From the NCBI RefSeq assembly GCF_001952855.1, contig NZ_LPNO01000054.1:139124-203123 (forward strand): 64,000 bases of DNA, read 5' to 3'. The position numbers were made by a program, and so were the translations under genes. The notes below the pieces were generated by a model. It saw only the letters and a program-made list of their open reading frames with translations, was not told the origin of the DNA and did no database searches. Source of the DNA: Pseudomonas sp. ATCC PTA-122608. Lineage in GTDB: Bacteria > Pseudomonadota > Gammaproteobacteria > Pseudomonadales > Pseudomonadaceae. This document shows positions 15,052 through 25,679 of this stretch, in pieces. The number at the start of each line of letters is the position of its first letter. Position 1 is the stretch's first letter.

Positions 15052-17537
15052 CACACAGACACCGTTTGCTGGCTGACATCGTCCACATGGGCAAAATGGC
15101 GCAAGGCCAGGCGGTCGGAGACTTGCCCGCTTTCATCGGCCACCGCTTGCAGCAGGTCGGCCAGGCCATCCAGCGCAGCGCGCACGCTGGACTCGCCGAA
15201 CAGCGGGTTCTCCAGGCAGCCCAGGTCAAAGCGCGCCAGGCGCTCCACCAACGGCGCCAACCCGGTTTCCCGGGGCACGCCGAAATCGTCATTCAGGCGG
15301 CGCAAGGTGCGGCTCACCAGTTTCAGCTGGAACAGCACCGCGTGGGGGTTCTGCTCGTCCAAAAGCAACAGGTCCAGCACCGGAATCAATTGCGGCACCG
15401 CGAGGTAGCGCGAACGATAGGTGATGCTGCTGTTGCCCAGTTCCAGCAACCATTCCAGCCCGGCCTGATCGAACACCGCCACGCCACGCAGGAAGGCTGC
15501 CAGGCTGCTGCTGAGAAACTGCAGGCGCTCGATGCGCCGGCCCATCATCAAGAAACGCCAGCCTTCGTCGCGGGTCATGTCGTCGAGGGCAAAGCCCGAC
15601 AGCGCCGCCAGGGACATCACCAGGCGGTTGAGGAAATCCAGCAGTTCGCCGAAGTCCGGCTCTTCGCTTTCCAGCTCCAGGGCTTCGCGCTGCAATTCCA
15701 CCAGCGCCTGCCAGTTTTCCCGGGACAGCTTGCCGCGCACCTGGGACGCCGCCCACTGCAAACGCTGCAAGTTGGCCCGCAGGCTCGACGGCCAGTCATC
15801 ACCGAGCAACGCCGCCTGAAGCCGCTCAGGCAATTCGCCCTCCTCCGGCAACAGTCGCAGATTCTCACCCAGCTCAACCGCCGCCTGCAGCGCCAGCGGG
15901 TCGTCTCCGTCGACATAGCGGGCGAGGACGATGCGCAGCCAGCGCGCACTGTCATCACAGCGCTCGCAATAGCGGCCAAACCAGAACAGGTTTTCCACCA
16001 CCCGCGACGGCAGGTACGGATCGCGCCGCACCAGGTCATGTGCGCCGATGGCCCGCTGGGCGCGCCATTGCTCGGTGCCGAGGGCGCGTTCGCCAAGCAC
16101 CCAGGTGTCCTTGCTCGCACCGCCGCGCTGCATCGACACCACTTCGGCATCGGCTTCGGCGGCCACACGAGTCAGGCCACCGGGCAGTACCCGGTAACCG
16201 TCGGCACTGGCCACGGCGTAGACACGCATGCCGATGGCGCGGTGTTGCAGGTGATCGTCGACGGTGTGCCAGACCGGCGCCTGTGACAGCTGCGCCAGTT
16301 CTTGGGCGACGTAGGCGTAAGGCCGCGCGCGCATGCGTTCGGCCAGGGCCTCGCGTTGTTCGTCGTTCAAGTCGCGACCAAACACCGGGGCGAAACTTTG
16401 CGACGGGAACGCCGGCTTGATCAGCAGTTCCGGCAGTTTTTCCAGGGCTTCGGCCAGCACCGGCGCCTCACCGCACCACCAGGTGGCGATGGACGGCAGG
16501 ATCAGTTCTTCGCCAAACAGGAATTGATTGATCTTCGGCAGGAAGCCCAGCAGGCCGGGGGATTCCAGCACACCACTGCCCAAGGCGTTGGCCACCAGCA
16601 CATTGCCTTGGCGCACAGCGTCCAACAGGCCGGGCACGCCGAGGGCCGAGTCGGTGCGCAGCTCCAGCGGGTCGCAGAAGTCGTCGTCCAGGCGGCGCAT
16701 GATCGCGTGCACCCGGCGCAGGCCGCTGAGGGTCTTGAGGTACACCGTGGCGTCGCGCACGGTCAGGTCGCCGCCTTCCACCAGCGGGTAGCCAAGCTGG
16801 CGGGCGAGGTACAAATGCTCGAAATAGCTTTCGTTGAAACGGCCCGGGGTCAGCAACACGATCAGCGGTGGCTGGTCGTCGCTCGGCGCCTGGCGGGCCA
16901 GGGTTTCCTGCAAGGTGCGGAAAAACCCGGTGAGGTGCTGCACCTGCAAGTCACGGTACAGGTCCGGGAAGGCGCGAGACACGATGGTGCGGTTTTCCAG
17001 GGCATAACCGGCGCCGGACGGGGCCTGGGTACGGTCGGCGGTGACCCACCAGCGGCCATCCGGCGTGCGCGCCAGGTCCACGGCGTACAGGTGCAGAAAG
17101 GCGCCGTCGGGCGGTTGGATGCCCTGGCACGGCCACAGGAAATTGTTGTGGCCGAATACCAGTTCTGCCGGCAGCAAACCTTCGGCGATCAAGCGTTGCG
17201 GGCCGTAGAGGTCCGCCAGTACCGCATTCAGCAGGCGCGCACGTTGGGCGATACCGGCGGAAAGTTGCTTCCATTCATCGGCCGCCAGCACGTGGGGCAA
17301 CAGGTCCAGTTCCCAGGGCCGATCGGCGCCCTTGGGGTCGGCGTAGACGTTGTAGGTCACACCGTTTTCCTGGATCTGCCGGGTCAGCAAGGCCTGGCGC
17401 TGGGCGAGTTGCGCCGGGGTGCTGCGTTGCAGGTGATCGAGCAGGCGCTGCCAATGGGCACGAACCGCGCCGCTGTCGTCCAGCAGTTCGTGATAAGTGC
17501 CCGCGGTCAGCGGGTAACGGTCGAGCAAGTCGGGCAT
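15051..17537 (-). CDS. Circularly permuted ATP-grasp / alpha-E domain fusion protein
   Basis: An 828-aa cytoplasmic protein. The N-terminal ~480 residues match the circularly permuted ATP-grasp type 2 family (DUF404/DUF407), with ENRTIVSRAFPDL, GRFNESYFEHLYLARQLG and KPAFPSQSFAPVFG. The rest (about 510-820) is an alpha-E domain (DUF403), with SRVVENLFWFGRYCERCDDS near its start. In many bacteria these are separate genes; here they are fused. Comparative work has predicted a peptide-ligase role in making or modifying a small peptide. The gene is coupled to the downstream transglutaminase and lies 175 bp after the DUF2126 gene. Confidence 0.86.
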   Translation of the reverse strand: MPDLLDRYPLTAGTYHELLDDSGAVRAHWQRLLDHLQRSTPAQLAQRQALLTRQIQENGVTYNVYADPKGADRPWELDLLPHVLAADEWKQLSAGIAQRARLLNAVLADLYGPQRLIAEGLLPAELVFGHNNFLWPCQGIQPPDGAFLHLYAVDLARTPDGRWWVTADRTQAPSGAGYALENRTIVSRAFPDLYRDLQVQHLTGFFRTLQETLARQAPSDDQPPLIVLLTPGRFNESYFEHLYLARQLGYPLVEGGDLTVRDATVYLKTLSGLRRVHAIMRRLDDDFCDPLELRTDSALGVPGLLDAVRQGNVLVANALGSGVLESPGLLGFLPKINQFLFGEELILPSIATWWCGEAPVLAEALEKLPELLIKPAFPSQSFAPVFGRDLNDEQREALAERMRARPYAYVAQELAQLSQAPVWHTVDDHLQHRAIGMRVYAVASADGYRVLPGGLTRVAAEADAEVVSMQRGGASKDTWVLGERALGTEQWRAQRAIGAHDLVRRDPYLPSRVVENLFWFGRYCERCDDSARWLRIVLARYVDGDDPLALQAAVELGENLRLLPEEGELPERLQAALLGDDWPSSLRANLQRLQWAASQVRGKLSRENWQALVELQREALELESEEPDFGELLDFLNRLVMSLAALSGFALDDMTRDEGWRFLMMGRRIERLQFLSSSLAAFLRGVAVFDQAGLEWLLELGNSSITYRSRYLAVPQLIPVLDLLLLDEQNPHAVLFQLKLVSRTLRRLNDDFGVPRETGLAPLVERLARFDLGCLENPLFGESSVRAALDGLADLLQAVADESGQVSDRLALRHFAHVDDVSQQTVSV

Positions 17538-17593
17538 GGAACGCTCGGCAGGGGCAAGGGAAGTCAGGTTAACTCACAAACCACGCGATCCAA

Positions 17594-17700
17594 CTGTGGG
17601 AGCGGGCTTGTGTGGGAGCGGGCTTGCTCGCGAAAGCGGAGTGTCAGTCACTTAATGTGTTTCTGATACACCGTATTCGCGAGCAAGCCCGCTCCCACAT
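17594..17700. repeat. REPIN with a duplicated 16-mer
   Basis: Inverted pair of the GGGAGCGGGCTTGCTCGCG family in the 175-base gap between the ATP-grasp gene and the DUF2126 gene. The left arm holds TGTGGGAGCGGGCTTG twice in direct tandem (17595-17610 and 17611-17626), a recent-looking slip or partial insertion. Confidence 0.85.
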
Positions 17701-17712
17701 TTTGAATTGCGT

Positions 17713-20700
17713 TTAGTCATTCTTATTGGGGAAACGTCGTAAATCCAGGGTCATCGGCAACTCATCGTTGATCACCACACTCGGCACCGGCAATTTTCCA
17801 GGGCTGTGTCCCAGACGGAAAAACCGCGCCATTCGCCGGCTTTCAGCTTCATTGGCATTCACCGGCAGGCTGTCGTAATTGCGCCCGCCCGGATGGGCGA
17901 CATGGTACTGGCAACCACCCAGCGAGCGCTGCATCCACGTGTCCAAAAGATCAAACACCAGCGGCGCATGCACCGGGATGGTCGGCTGCAAACAGTTGGC
18001 CGGCTGCCACGCGCGATAGCGCACGCCAGCCACAAACTCGCCGACACGCCCGGTGGGTTGCAACGGCACCGGAATGCCGTTGCAGGTCAGCAGGTAACGC
18101 TGGGGTGGCAGGCCGCTCAACTTGACCTGCAAGCGCTCCAAGGACGAGTCCACGTAACGCACCGTGCCGCCCACCGCGCCCTCCTCGCCCAGCACATGCC
18201 AGGGTTCAAGGGCCTGGCGCAGTTCCAGTTCGATGCCGCTGACCGCATAGTCGCCGACCTTGGGAAAACGGAATTCCAAGTGCGCAGCAAACCATTCGGC
18301 CCGCAGCGGATAACCGGCAGCGTTCAGCTCGACAATCACGTCGGCAAAATCCTGCTCGATGAAGTGCGGCAGCAGGAAGCGGTCGTGCAGTTCCGTGCCC
18401 CAGCGCGCCAGCTTCGGCGGCGCATAGGGCTCACGCCAGAAGCGCGCGACCAGCGCCCGCAGCAGCAGTTGTTGGGTCAGGCTCATGCGTGCATGGGGCG
18501 GCATTTCAAAGGCGCGCAATTCCAGCAAGCCCAGGCGGCCGGTGGCACCGTCCGGCGAGTAGAGCTTGTCGATGCAGAACTCGGCGCGGTGGGTGTTGCC
18601 GGTGACGTCGATCAGCAGGTTGCGCAGCAGGCGGTCCACCAACCAGGGCGGGCATTCTTCACCCACTTCGGGCATCTGCGCGAAGGCGATTTCCAACTCG
18701 TACAACGCATCGTTACGCGCTTCGTCGACCCGTGGCGCCTGGGAAGTCGGGCCGATGAACAAGCCGGAAAACAGGTAGGACAACGACGGGTGGTTATGCC
18801 AATAGCTGATCAAGCTGCGCAGCAGATCGGGACGCCGCAGGAACGGCGAATCCTTCGGCGTGGCGCCACCGAGCACAAAATGGTTACCGCCGCCGGTGCC
18901 GGTGTGGCGGCCGTCGATCATGAATTTTTCTGTGGTGAGGCGGGTTTGCCGGGCTTCCTCGTAGAGAAACTCAGTGCGCTCCACCAACTCGTCCCAGGTG
19001 GCGGACGGCTGCACGTTGACCTCGATCACGCCCGGGTCCGGTGTCACCCGGAAGTTGCTCAGGCGCGGATCACTCGGCGGCTCATAACCTTCCAGCAGCA
19101 CCGGGCAATGCAGTTCTTCGGCAGTGGCTTCGATGGCCGCCACCAACTCCAGATAATCCTCGACCCGCTCCAGCGGCGGCATGAACAGGTACAGCCGGCC
19201 TTCCCGCGCTTCGGCACACAGGGCGGTGCGGGTCAGCCAGTCGGCGGATTCGTCGATCTTCGGAGTGCGCTCTTTGCTCTCGGCCGCCTCGCCGTGGCTT
19301 TGCAACTGTGAGGGGGTCGGCAGGTCTGCCAGATCCTGGTTGGGATCGGTGGGGTGCACGAACGGATAGTCCGCCGCCGTCACCCACGGCTGCGAGGCCA
19401 GTGGCAGGCGATAACCCAGTGGTGAATCACCCGGCACCAGGCGGCAATGGTTGTCCCGCAGGTACCAGCGGCCGCTCTGCCAGCGGTCATTGGCCGCCGT
19501 GCGCGCCAGCGGCAGCACCTGGCCGATGACTTTATCCAGGCCCTGGCTGAAGACTTTGCGCAGGCGTTCGCGCTCGAGCTTGTCCTCCAGGCGCGGATCT
19601 TCGGCGCTGACGTTTTGCGGCAAGGCGCCTTCACGCCACAGGTAATAGAAATTGTCTTCGTAGGCCGGGAATACAAAATGCGTAGGCAGTTTCAGGCGCT
19701 CGGCGACGCTGGCCAGAAAACGCCCGGCCATCACGCCGTCGGCGCCATAGCTTTCCTGCTCATCGGCGATCAGCGCGCTGTTGTGCCAGATCGGCACGCC
19801 GTCGCGGCGCCAGTAGCAGTTGAGGGACCAGCGCGGCAGTTGCTCGCCGGGGTACCACTTGCCCTGGCCAAAGTGCACCAGGCCCTTGGGCGCGTAGTGC
19901 TTGCGCATGCGCTGGAACAGCTCGGCAGACAGGCGGCGTTTGTCCGGACCGAGAGCGGCGGTGTTCCATTCCGCACCGTCGGGGTCGTCGATGGAGACGA
20001 AGGTCGGCTCGCCACCCATGGTCAGGCGCACGTCGTCCTTGAGCAGGTCACCGTCGATCTGCCGGCCCAGGGCCTGGATCGCCAGCCACTGCTCTTCGGT
20101 GTAGGGCTTGGTAACCCGTGGGGCTTCCCAAATCCGCTCTACGGACATCTCGTGGGTAAATTCGCACTCGCAGGGTTCCACCAAGCCACTGATGGGCGCT
20201 GCTGAGGAAGGATCAGGACTACAAGCCAACGGGATATGCCCTTCACCGGCGAACAAGCCGGAAGTGGCATCTAGACCGATCCAACCGGCGCCGGGCAAAT
20301 ACACTTCGCACCAGGCATGCAGGTCGGTGAAATCCACTTCGGTGCCGGACGGGCCGTCCAGGGCTTTGACGTCAGCGGTCAGCTGGATCAGATAACCGGA
20401 CACAAACCGCGCCGCCAACCCGAGATTGCGCAGCAGTTGCACCAGCAACCACGCTGAATCCCGGCAGGAACCGGAGGCGTTTTCGAGGGTGAATTCCGGG
20501 GTCTGTACGCCCGGCTCCATGCGGATCAGGTAGCCGATGTCGGCGGCCAGACGCTGGTTGAGGCCTACCAGGAAATCCACGGCCGGCAACGGCGTGCGGT
20601 CGATACCCGCCAGGTAGGCGGCGAATCGCGGGGTCAGCGGCAATGTTTCCAGGTACGGCGCCAGCTCGCGCTGCTCATCGGCGGCGTAGCTGAACGGGAT

Positions 20701-21003
20701 TTTTTCGGCGTAGGGTTCCAGGAAAAAGTCGAAAGGGTTGAACACCGCCATCTCGGCGACCAGATCGACCTCAATGCGCAACTCGTCAGTTTTTTCCGGG
20801 AACACCAGACGTGCCAGGTAATTGCCCTGGGGGTCTTGCTGCCAATTGATGAAGTGCTGTTCCGGCAACACCTTCAACGCGTAGGACAGAATCCGCGTGC
20901 GGCTATGGGCCGCCGGACGCAGACGGACAATCTGTGGGCCGAGTTCGACCGCGCGGTCGTAGCGGTAATGCGTAACGTGGTGCAACGCGACATGAATCGA
21001 CAC
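17713..21003 (-). CDS. Transglutaminase-DUF2126 fusion protein
   Basis: A 1096-aa cytoplasmic protein. The first ~300 residues are a transglutaminase unit (SIHVALHHVTHYRYDR at the start; Cys in SGSCRDSAW near 180, His in DLHAWCEV near 228, Asp in GLDATSG near 243). The remainder is DUF2126 (COG4196), with MGGEPTFVSIDDPDGAEW and TGTGGGNHFVLGGATP near 700. I chose the GTG at 21003 because AGGAGG lies 5 bases upstream and homology begins there. DUF2126 may be an amidoligase of glutamine-synthetase type; that is inference. It is first in a three-gene set and follows a sigma-54 promoter. Confidence 0.86.
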   Translation of the reverse strand: MSIHVALHHVTHYRYDRAVELGPQIVRLRPAAHSRTRILSYALKVLPEQHFINWQQDPQGNYLARLVFPEKTDELRIEVDLVAEMAVFNPFDFFLEPYAEKIPFSYAADEQRELAPYLETLPLTPRFAAYLAGIDRTPLPAVDFLVGLNQRLAADIGYLIRMEPGVQTPEFTLENASGSCRDSAWLLVQLLRNLGLAARFVSGYLIQLTADVKALDGPSGTEVDFTDLHAWCEVYLPGAGWIGLDATSGLFAGEGHIPLACSPDPSSAAPISGLVEPCECEFTHEMSVERIWEAPRVTKPYTEEQWLAIQALGRQIDGDLLKDDVRLTMGGEPTFVSIDDPDGAEWNTAALGPDKRRLSAELFQRMRKHYAPKGLVHFGQGKWYPGEQLPRWSLNCYWRRDGVPIWHNSALIADEQESYGADGVMAGRFLASVAERLKLPTHFVFPAYEDNFYYLWREGALPQNVSAEDPRLEDKLERERLRKVFSQGLDKVIGQVLPLARTAANDRWQSGRWYLRDNHCRLVPGDSPLGYRLPLASQPWVTAADYPFVHPTDPNQDLADLPTPSQLQSHGEAAESKERTPKIDESADWLTRTALCAEAREGRLYLFMPPLERVEDYLELVAAIEATAEELHCPVLLEGYEPPSDPRLSNFRVTPDPGVIEVNVQPSATWDELVERTEFLYEEARQTRLTTEKFMIDGRHTGTGGGNHFVLGGATPKDSPFLRRPDLLRSLISYWHNHPSLSYLFSGLFIGPTSQAPRVDEARNDALYELEIAFAQMPEVGEECPPWLVDRLLRNLLIDVTGNTHRAEFCIDKLYSPDGATGRLGLLELRAFEMPPHARMSLTQQLLLRALVARFWREPYAPPKLARWGTELHDRFLLPHFIEQDFADVIVELNAAGYPLRAEWFAAHLEFRFPKVGDYAVSGIELELRQALEPWHVLGEEGAVGGTVRYVDSSLERLQVKLSGLPPQRYLLTCNGIPVPLQPTGRVGEFVAGVRYRAWQPANCLQPTIPVHAPLVFDLLDTWMQRSLGGCQYHVAHPGGRNYDSLPVNANEAESRRMARFFRLGHSPGKLPVPSVVINDELPMTLDLRRFPNKND

Positions 21004-21040
21004 GGCGGCCTCCTGCGAGCCAGGGCATGAAAACAAAGCG

Positions 21041-21056
21041 CGCAAGACTTATGCCA
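21041..21056 (-). promoter_or_regulatory. Sigma-54 promoter of the transglutaminase/ATP-grasp cluster
   Basis: On the minus strand TGGCAT-N5-TTGCG keeps the invariant GG and GC with the required ten-base separation; two outer positions differ from consensus. The predicted start of transcription is near 21030, giving a leader of about 27 nt that carries the AGGAGG site. Confidence 0.6.
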
Positions 21057-21089
21057 GAGCAGCAGTCATTGCGCTTTATCGTGGGACCC

Positions 21090-21115
21090 GGTGCAGTACA
21101 GCACCAAAACGGCGC
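21090..21115. promoter_or_regulatory. NtrC-like dyads upstream of the sigma-54 promoter
   Basis: GCACC-N5-GGCGC (21101-21115) differs at one base from the NtrC dyad GCACC-N5-GGTGC. It overlaps a second dyad GGTGC-N6-GCACC (21090-21105). Both lie 60-90 bases upstream of the predicted start site, a usual position for an enhancer-binding protein. Assignment to NtrC rests on pattern only. Confidence 0.45.
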
Positions 21116-21190
21116 GATGGCTGCCGTCGTGGTGCGAGGGTTGCACATTTTTGTGGCGGGAGTGTGAGGGTGGGTGGTGAATCTACCCAG

Positions 21191-21640
21191 TCACCGGGCT
21201 GTGTGCCTGCCGATCATGGCTTCGCGCAGGTGACGCACTTCGATCAGCTTCTGGCGCATTTCGCGGTGGCGCTTGCTGTTGAGCAATAGCAGCGCAAGCA
21301 AGGGTAAAAGCACGCTCACACCATAAATGAACGCATGCGGCTGATACACGATAGTGGGCAGCACACACGCAAAACAAAGCCCCAGTAACACCACCAGTGG
21401 CCAGACCCATTGCGGGCGCCCGCGCGCAATCATGAAGTTGCAGTGCACGATGACCATCGTTAAAGCGATTCCGCCGATAAAGGAGTACTTGGCGGTATCG
21501 GCCACAGAAAGGTCCCGGAAATAGCTTTCAAAAAACAATGGCACCGCAAAGGCCAGGGAAAATACCGATGCCAATATCACCCCCATGAAAACAGGAAAAT
21601 ACCGGGACAGAAAACCGCGAATGCTCGGTGCTTGATTCAT
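21191..21640 (-). CDS. Small four-helix membrane protein, putative immunity protein (copy 2)
   Basis: A 149-aa inner-membrane protein with about four hydrophobic segments (residues ~14-36, 50-70, 79-97, 105-122) and a basic C-terminal tail (KRHREMRQKLIEVRHLRE). It is clearly paralogous to the next gene upstream: both carry YFRD, VH-NFMI-RGRP-WVW, PHA--YG and LNS-R-MR-KL--RH-R. No known family is recognised. Together with the upstream 306-aa protein it looks like the immunity part of a toxin module; this is inference from size, topology, duplication and position. Base composition is A+T-richer than its neighbours. Confidence 0.7.
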   Translation of the reverse strand: MNQAPSIRGFLSRYFPVFMGVILASVFSLAFAVPLFFESYFRDLSVADTAKYSFIGGIALTMVIVHCNFMIARGRPQWVWPLVVLLGLCFACVLPTIVYQPHAFIYGVSVLLPLLALLLLNSKRHREMRQKLIEVRHLREAMIGRHTAR

Positions 21641-21685
21641 TGCTCGATTCCCTTATCAAAATCGACAGGAGTGATGCCCTGATAC

Positions 21686-22138
21686 CTATCGGGTTCGGCT
21701 CTTGGTCTTCAATGACTGCCGAATGTGGCGAATTCCCACGAGTTTAATGCGCATATCTCGCTGAACAGAGCTGTTGAGTATCAAGAGGCCAAACAGCGGA
21801 AAAACCAACGCCAGGCCATAAAGAACGGCGTGCGGCGTGTACTGAATCATGGGAAGCACAAACAGAAAGCAGGCGAAGTAAATACCCACCATTACCCACA
21901 CCCACGACGGGCGCCCGCGCAAAATCATGAAATTGCTATGGACCGTTAACAGGATCAGCAATGCTCCGACGAGCATGATCGAAAAGCCCAAACCGCCAGC
22001 GAGAGGTGAATCACGAAAATAGGTCGCAAAGGAAAGCGCTGTAGCGAAGCCCAAAGAAAAATAGGCCGCAAATACACCACCGATAAAAGTAAGGAAGTAA
22101 TCCCTGAAAAAATCACGAAGCGTCATCAGCTCGCTCAT
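21686..22138 (-). CDS. Small four-helix membrane protein, putative immunity protein (copy 1)
   Basis: A 150-aa paralogue of the gene just downstream, with the same four-segment hydrophobic layout and the shared motif NFMI-RGRP-WVW around residues 68-80. The start overlaps the stop of the 306-aa gene by 4 bp (ATGA), so the two are translationally coupled, as toxin and immunity genes often are. The second copy follows after a 45-base gap. Function is unproven; an accessory membrane protein is possible. Confidence 0.72.
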   Translation of the reverse strand: MSELMTLRDFFRDYFLTFIGGVFAAYFSLGFATALSFATYFRDSPLAGGLGFSIMLVGALLILLTVHSNFMILRGRPSWVWVMVGIYFACFLFVLPMIQYTPHAVLYGLALVFPLFGLLILNSSVQRDMRIKLVGIRHIRQSLKTKSRTR

Positions 22139-23055
22139 TCTCCGACCTCCTCATACAACCCCAATGCGATGGTTTTTACGTTGCCCGTGTAAGCACTCCC
22201 TATAAGGCCCGCCGTTGCGCCTAAGGCGTCTTTAATCTGGGTTTTGGTGCTGTGTTTAAGTTGGGTCGGGGTAAAACGCTTGGGCAGTTCGCCCGACAAC
22301 TGCTTGAGCTTGAGCATCTTCGATGTGAGGCGAGGGTCATTGATGGTCAGCAGTTCTTTTGTGAGCTTCGCTCTTTCTTGTCGATTCAAGCCACGAAGCA
22401 CTTCGCGCAACGTCTTGCCTGTGGCCGCCTTCGCGACATTGACAAGTTTTATTGTCGTCAGCGCGGAGGCACCCACTCCAGCTAACGATACTGCGTCCAA
22501 AACCGTTGAGGTGTTCTGATACCACGCCTCGCTGTCGAGCCAATCATTTCCCTCTGGCCTTGCCACCTCGAGTACCGTTCGAGTAATGCCATTGAAACAC
22601 TGGAGTGCGCTTGCACCAGCAGCCGCGTATCCGACCACGACGATGACGGAACTTGCGCCGGCGCTGAATGGAACCAAAATGGTTCCGCTGGCAATAGCCG
22701 CCCAACTGATGACGGCGCCAAAACAAGAAATGCCGGTATTCACCGCCTCACCAATCAGGCGGGATTCGCGCGGATTACTCACAACATGTTCAGCAAATTG
22801 CGTGGGGGCAATGTACTTCTGCGCCTCCCGCAGAATCACGCGCTTGGGCGTAATGCTGCAGAGGGGTTTGAATTCACGCAGGGTCACGATGTTGAAGTCA
22901 GCATCGATATACACCACACCCGCCCCCACAATGCCGGGGTCGGCGTCGATGGCGGCAAACAGGCGTGGCAGATTGATCTGGCTTTCGATGCGCTGGCGCG
23001 CCATGAACTGGGAGCGGTTGGAGTCCATGCCGATGCCAAGCAGGGGGCTGCTCAT
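22135..23055 (-). CDS. Unrecognised protein with hydrophobic centre; putative toxin/effector
   Basis: A 306-aa protein starting MSSPLLGIGMDSNRSQFMAR; the ATG at 23055 has AGGAAGAG about 7 bases upstream. The first ~90 residues are soluble. Residues ~105-155 are strongly hydrophobic and rich in Gly/Ala (GISCFGAVISWAAIASGTI, then SSVIVVVGYAAAGASAL), suggesting one or two membrane helices. The C-terminal third is Lys-rich and helical (RGLNRQERAKLTKELL). There is no signal peptide and no catalytic motif I can name. Coupling to two small paralogous membrane proteins and lower G+C suggest a horizontally acquired toxin, perhaps membrane-acting. Confidence 0.65.
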   Translation of the reverse strand: MSSPLLGIGMDSNRSQFMARQRIESQINLPRLFAAIDADPGIVGAGVVYIDADFNIVTLREFKPLCSITPKRVILREAQKYIAPTQFAEHVVSNPRESRLIGEAVNTGISCFGAVISWAAIASGTILVPFSAGASSVIVVVGYAAAGASALQCFNGITRTVLEVARPEGNDWLDSEAWYQNTSTVLDAVSLAGVGASALTTIKLVNVAKAATGKTLREVLRGLNRQERAKLTKELLTINDPRLTSKMLKLKQLSGELPKRFTPTQLKHSTKTQIKDALGATAGLIGSAYTGNVKTIALGLYEEVGE

Positions 23056-23097
23056 GGGGGTGCTCTTCCTTGAAATGGGTGGTGTCTGAACTGGCGC

Positions 23098-23183
23098 TTT
23101 CGCGAGCAAGCCCGCTCCCACATTCGACCGCATTCTCATGCTGGAACCTGGTCAAGTGTGGGAGCGGGCTTGCTCGCGAAGGC
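23098..23183. repeat. REPIN (GGGAGCGGGC type)
   Basis: Inverted REP cores CTTTCGCGAGCAAGCCCGCT and its complement at the two ends, in the gap between ygiQ and the putative toxin gene, both read on the minus strand. It lies about 40 bases upstream of the toxin start, so any toxin promoter must lie in or beside the repeat. Confidence 0.85.
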
Positions 23184-23233
23184 GATTTAATGGACGCCAC
23201 CTTAACAAACAGGCTACCCACCCGCTAGAAAGC

Positions 23234-23260
23234 AAAACGCCAGCACGAGGCTGGCGTTTT
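23234..23260 (-). terminator. Rho-independent terminator of ygiQ
   Basis: AAAACGCCAG, a short loop and CTGGCGTTTT form a hairpin with A and T flanks, working on either strand. It starts 17 bases beyond the ygiQ stop. Confidence 0.85.
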
Positions 23261-23276
23261 GCGTTTCAGGCTGCGA

Positions 23277-25580
<2,304 letters not shown>

Positions 25581-25679
25581 GACGGTGACCGGTGTTGAGA
25601 TGAAAAATCGCGGGCGCGGAATATAGCACAAATTTTGACCAATTCCGACCTTTGCAGTCGGAATTGGCAGGACGACTTT

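Noticed and set aside
22135..23055. NAD synthetase
   Set aside because: I considered this name, which I associate with similar Pseudomonas proteins, but there is no PP-loop or other NadE motif; nadE is at 11472-12299.
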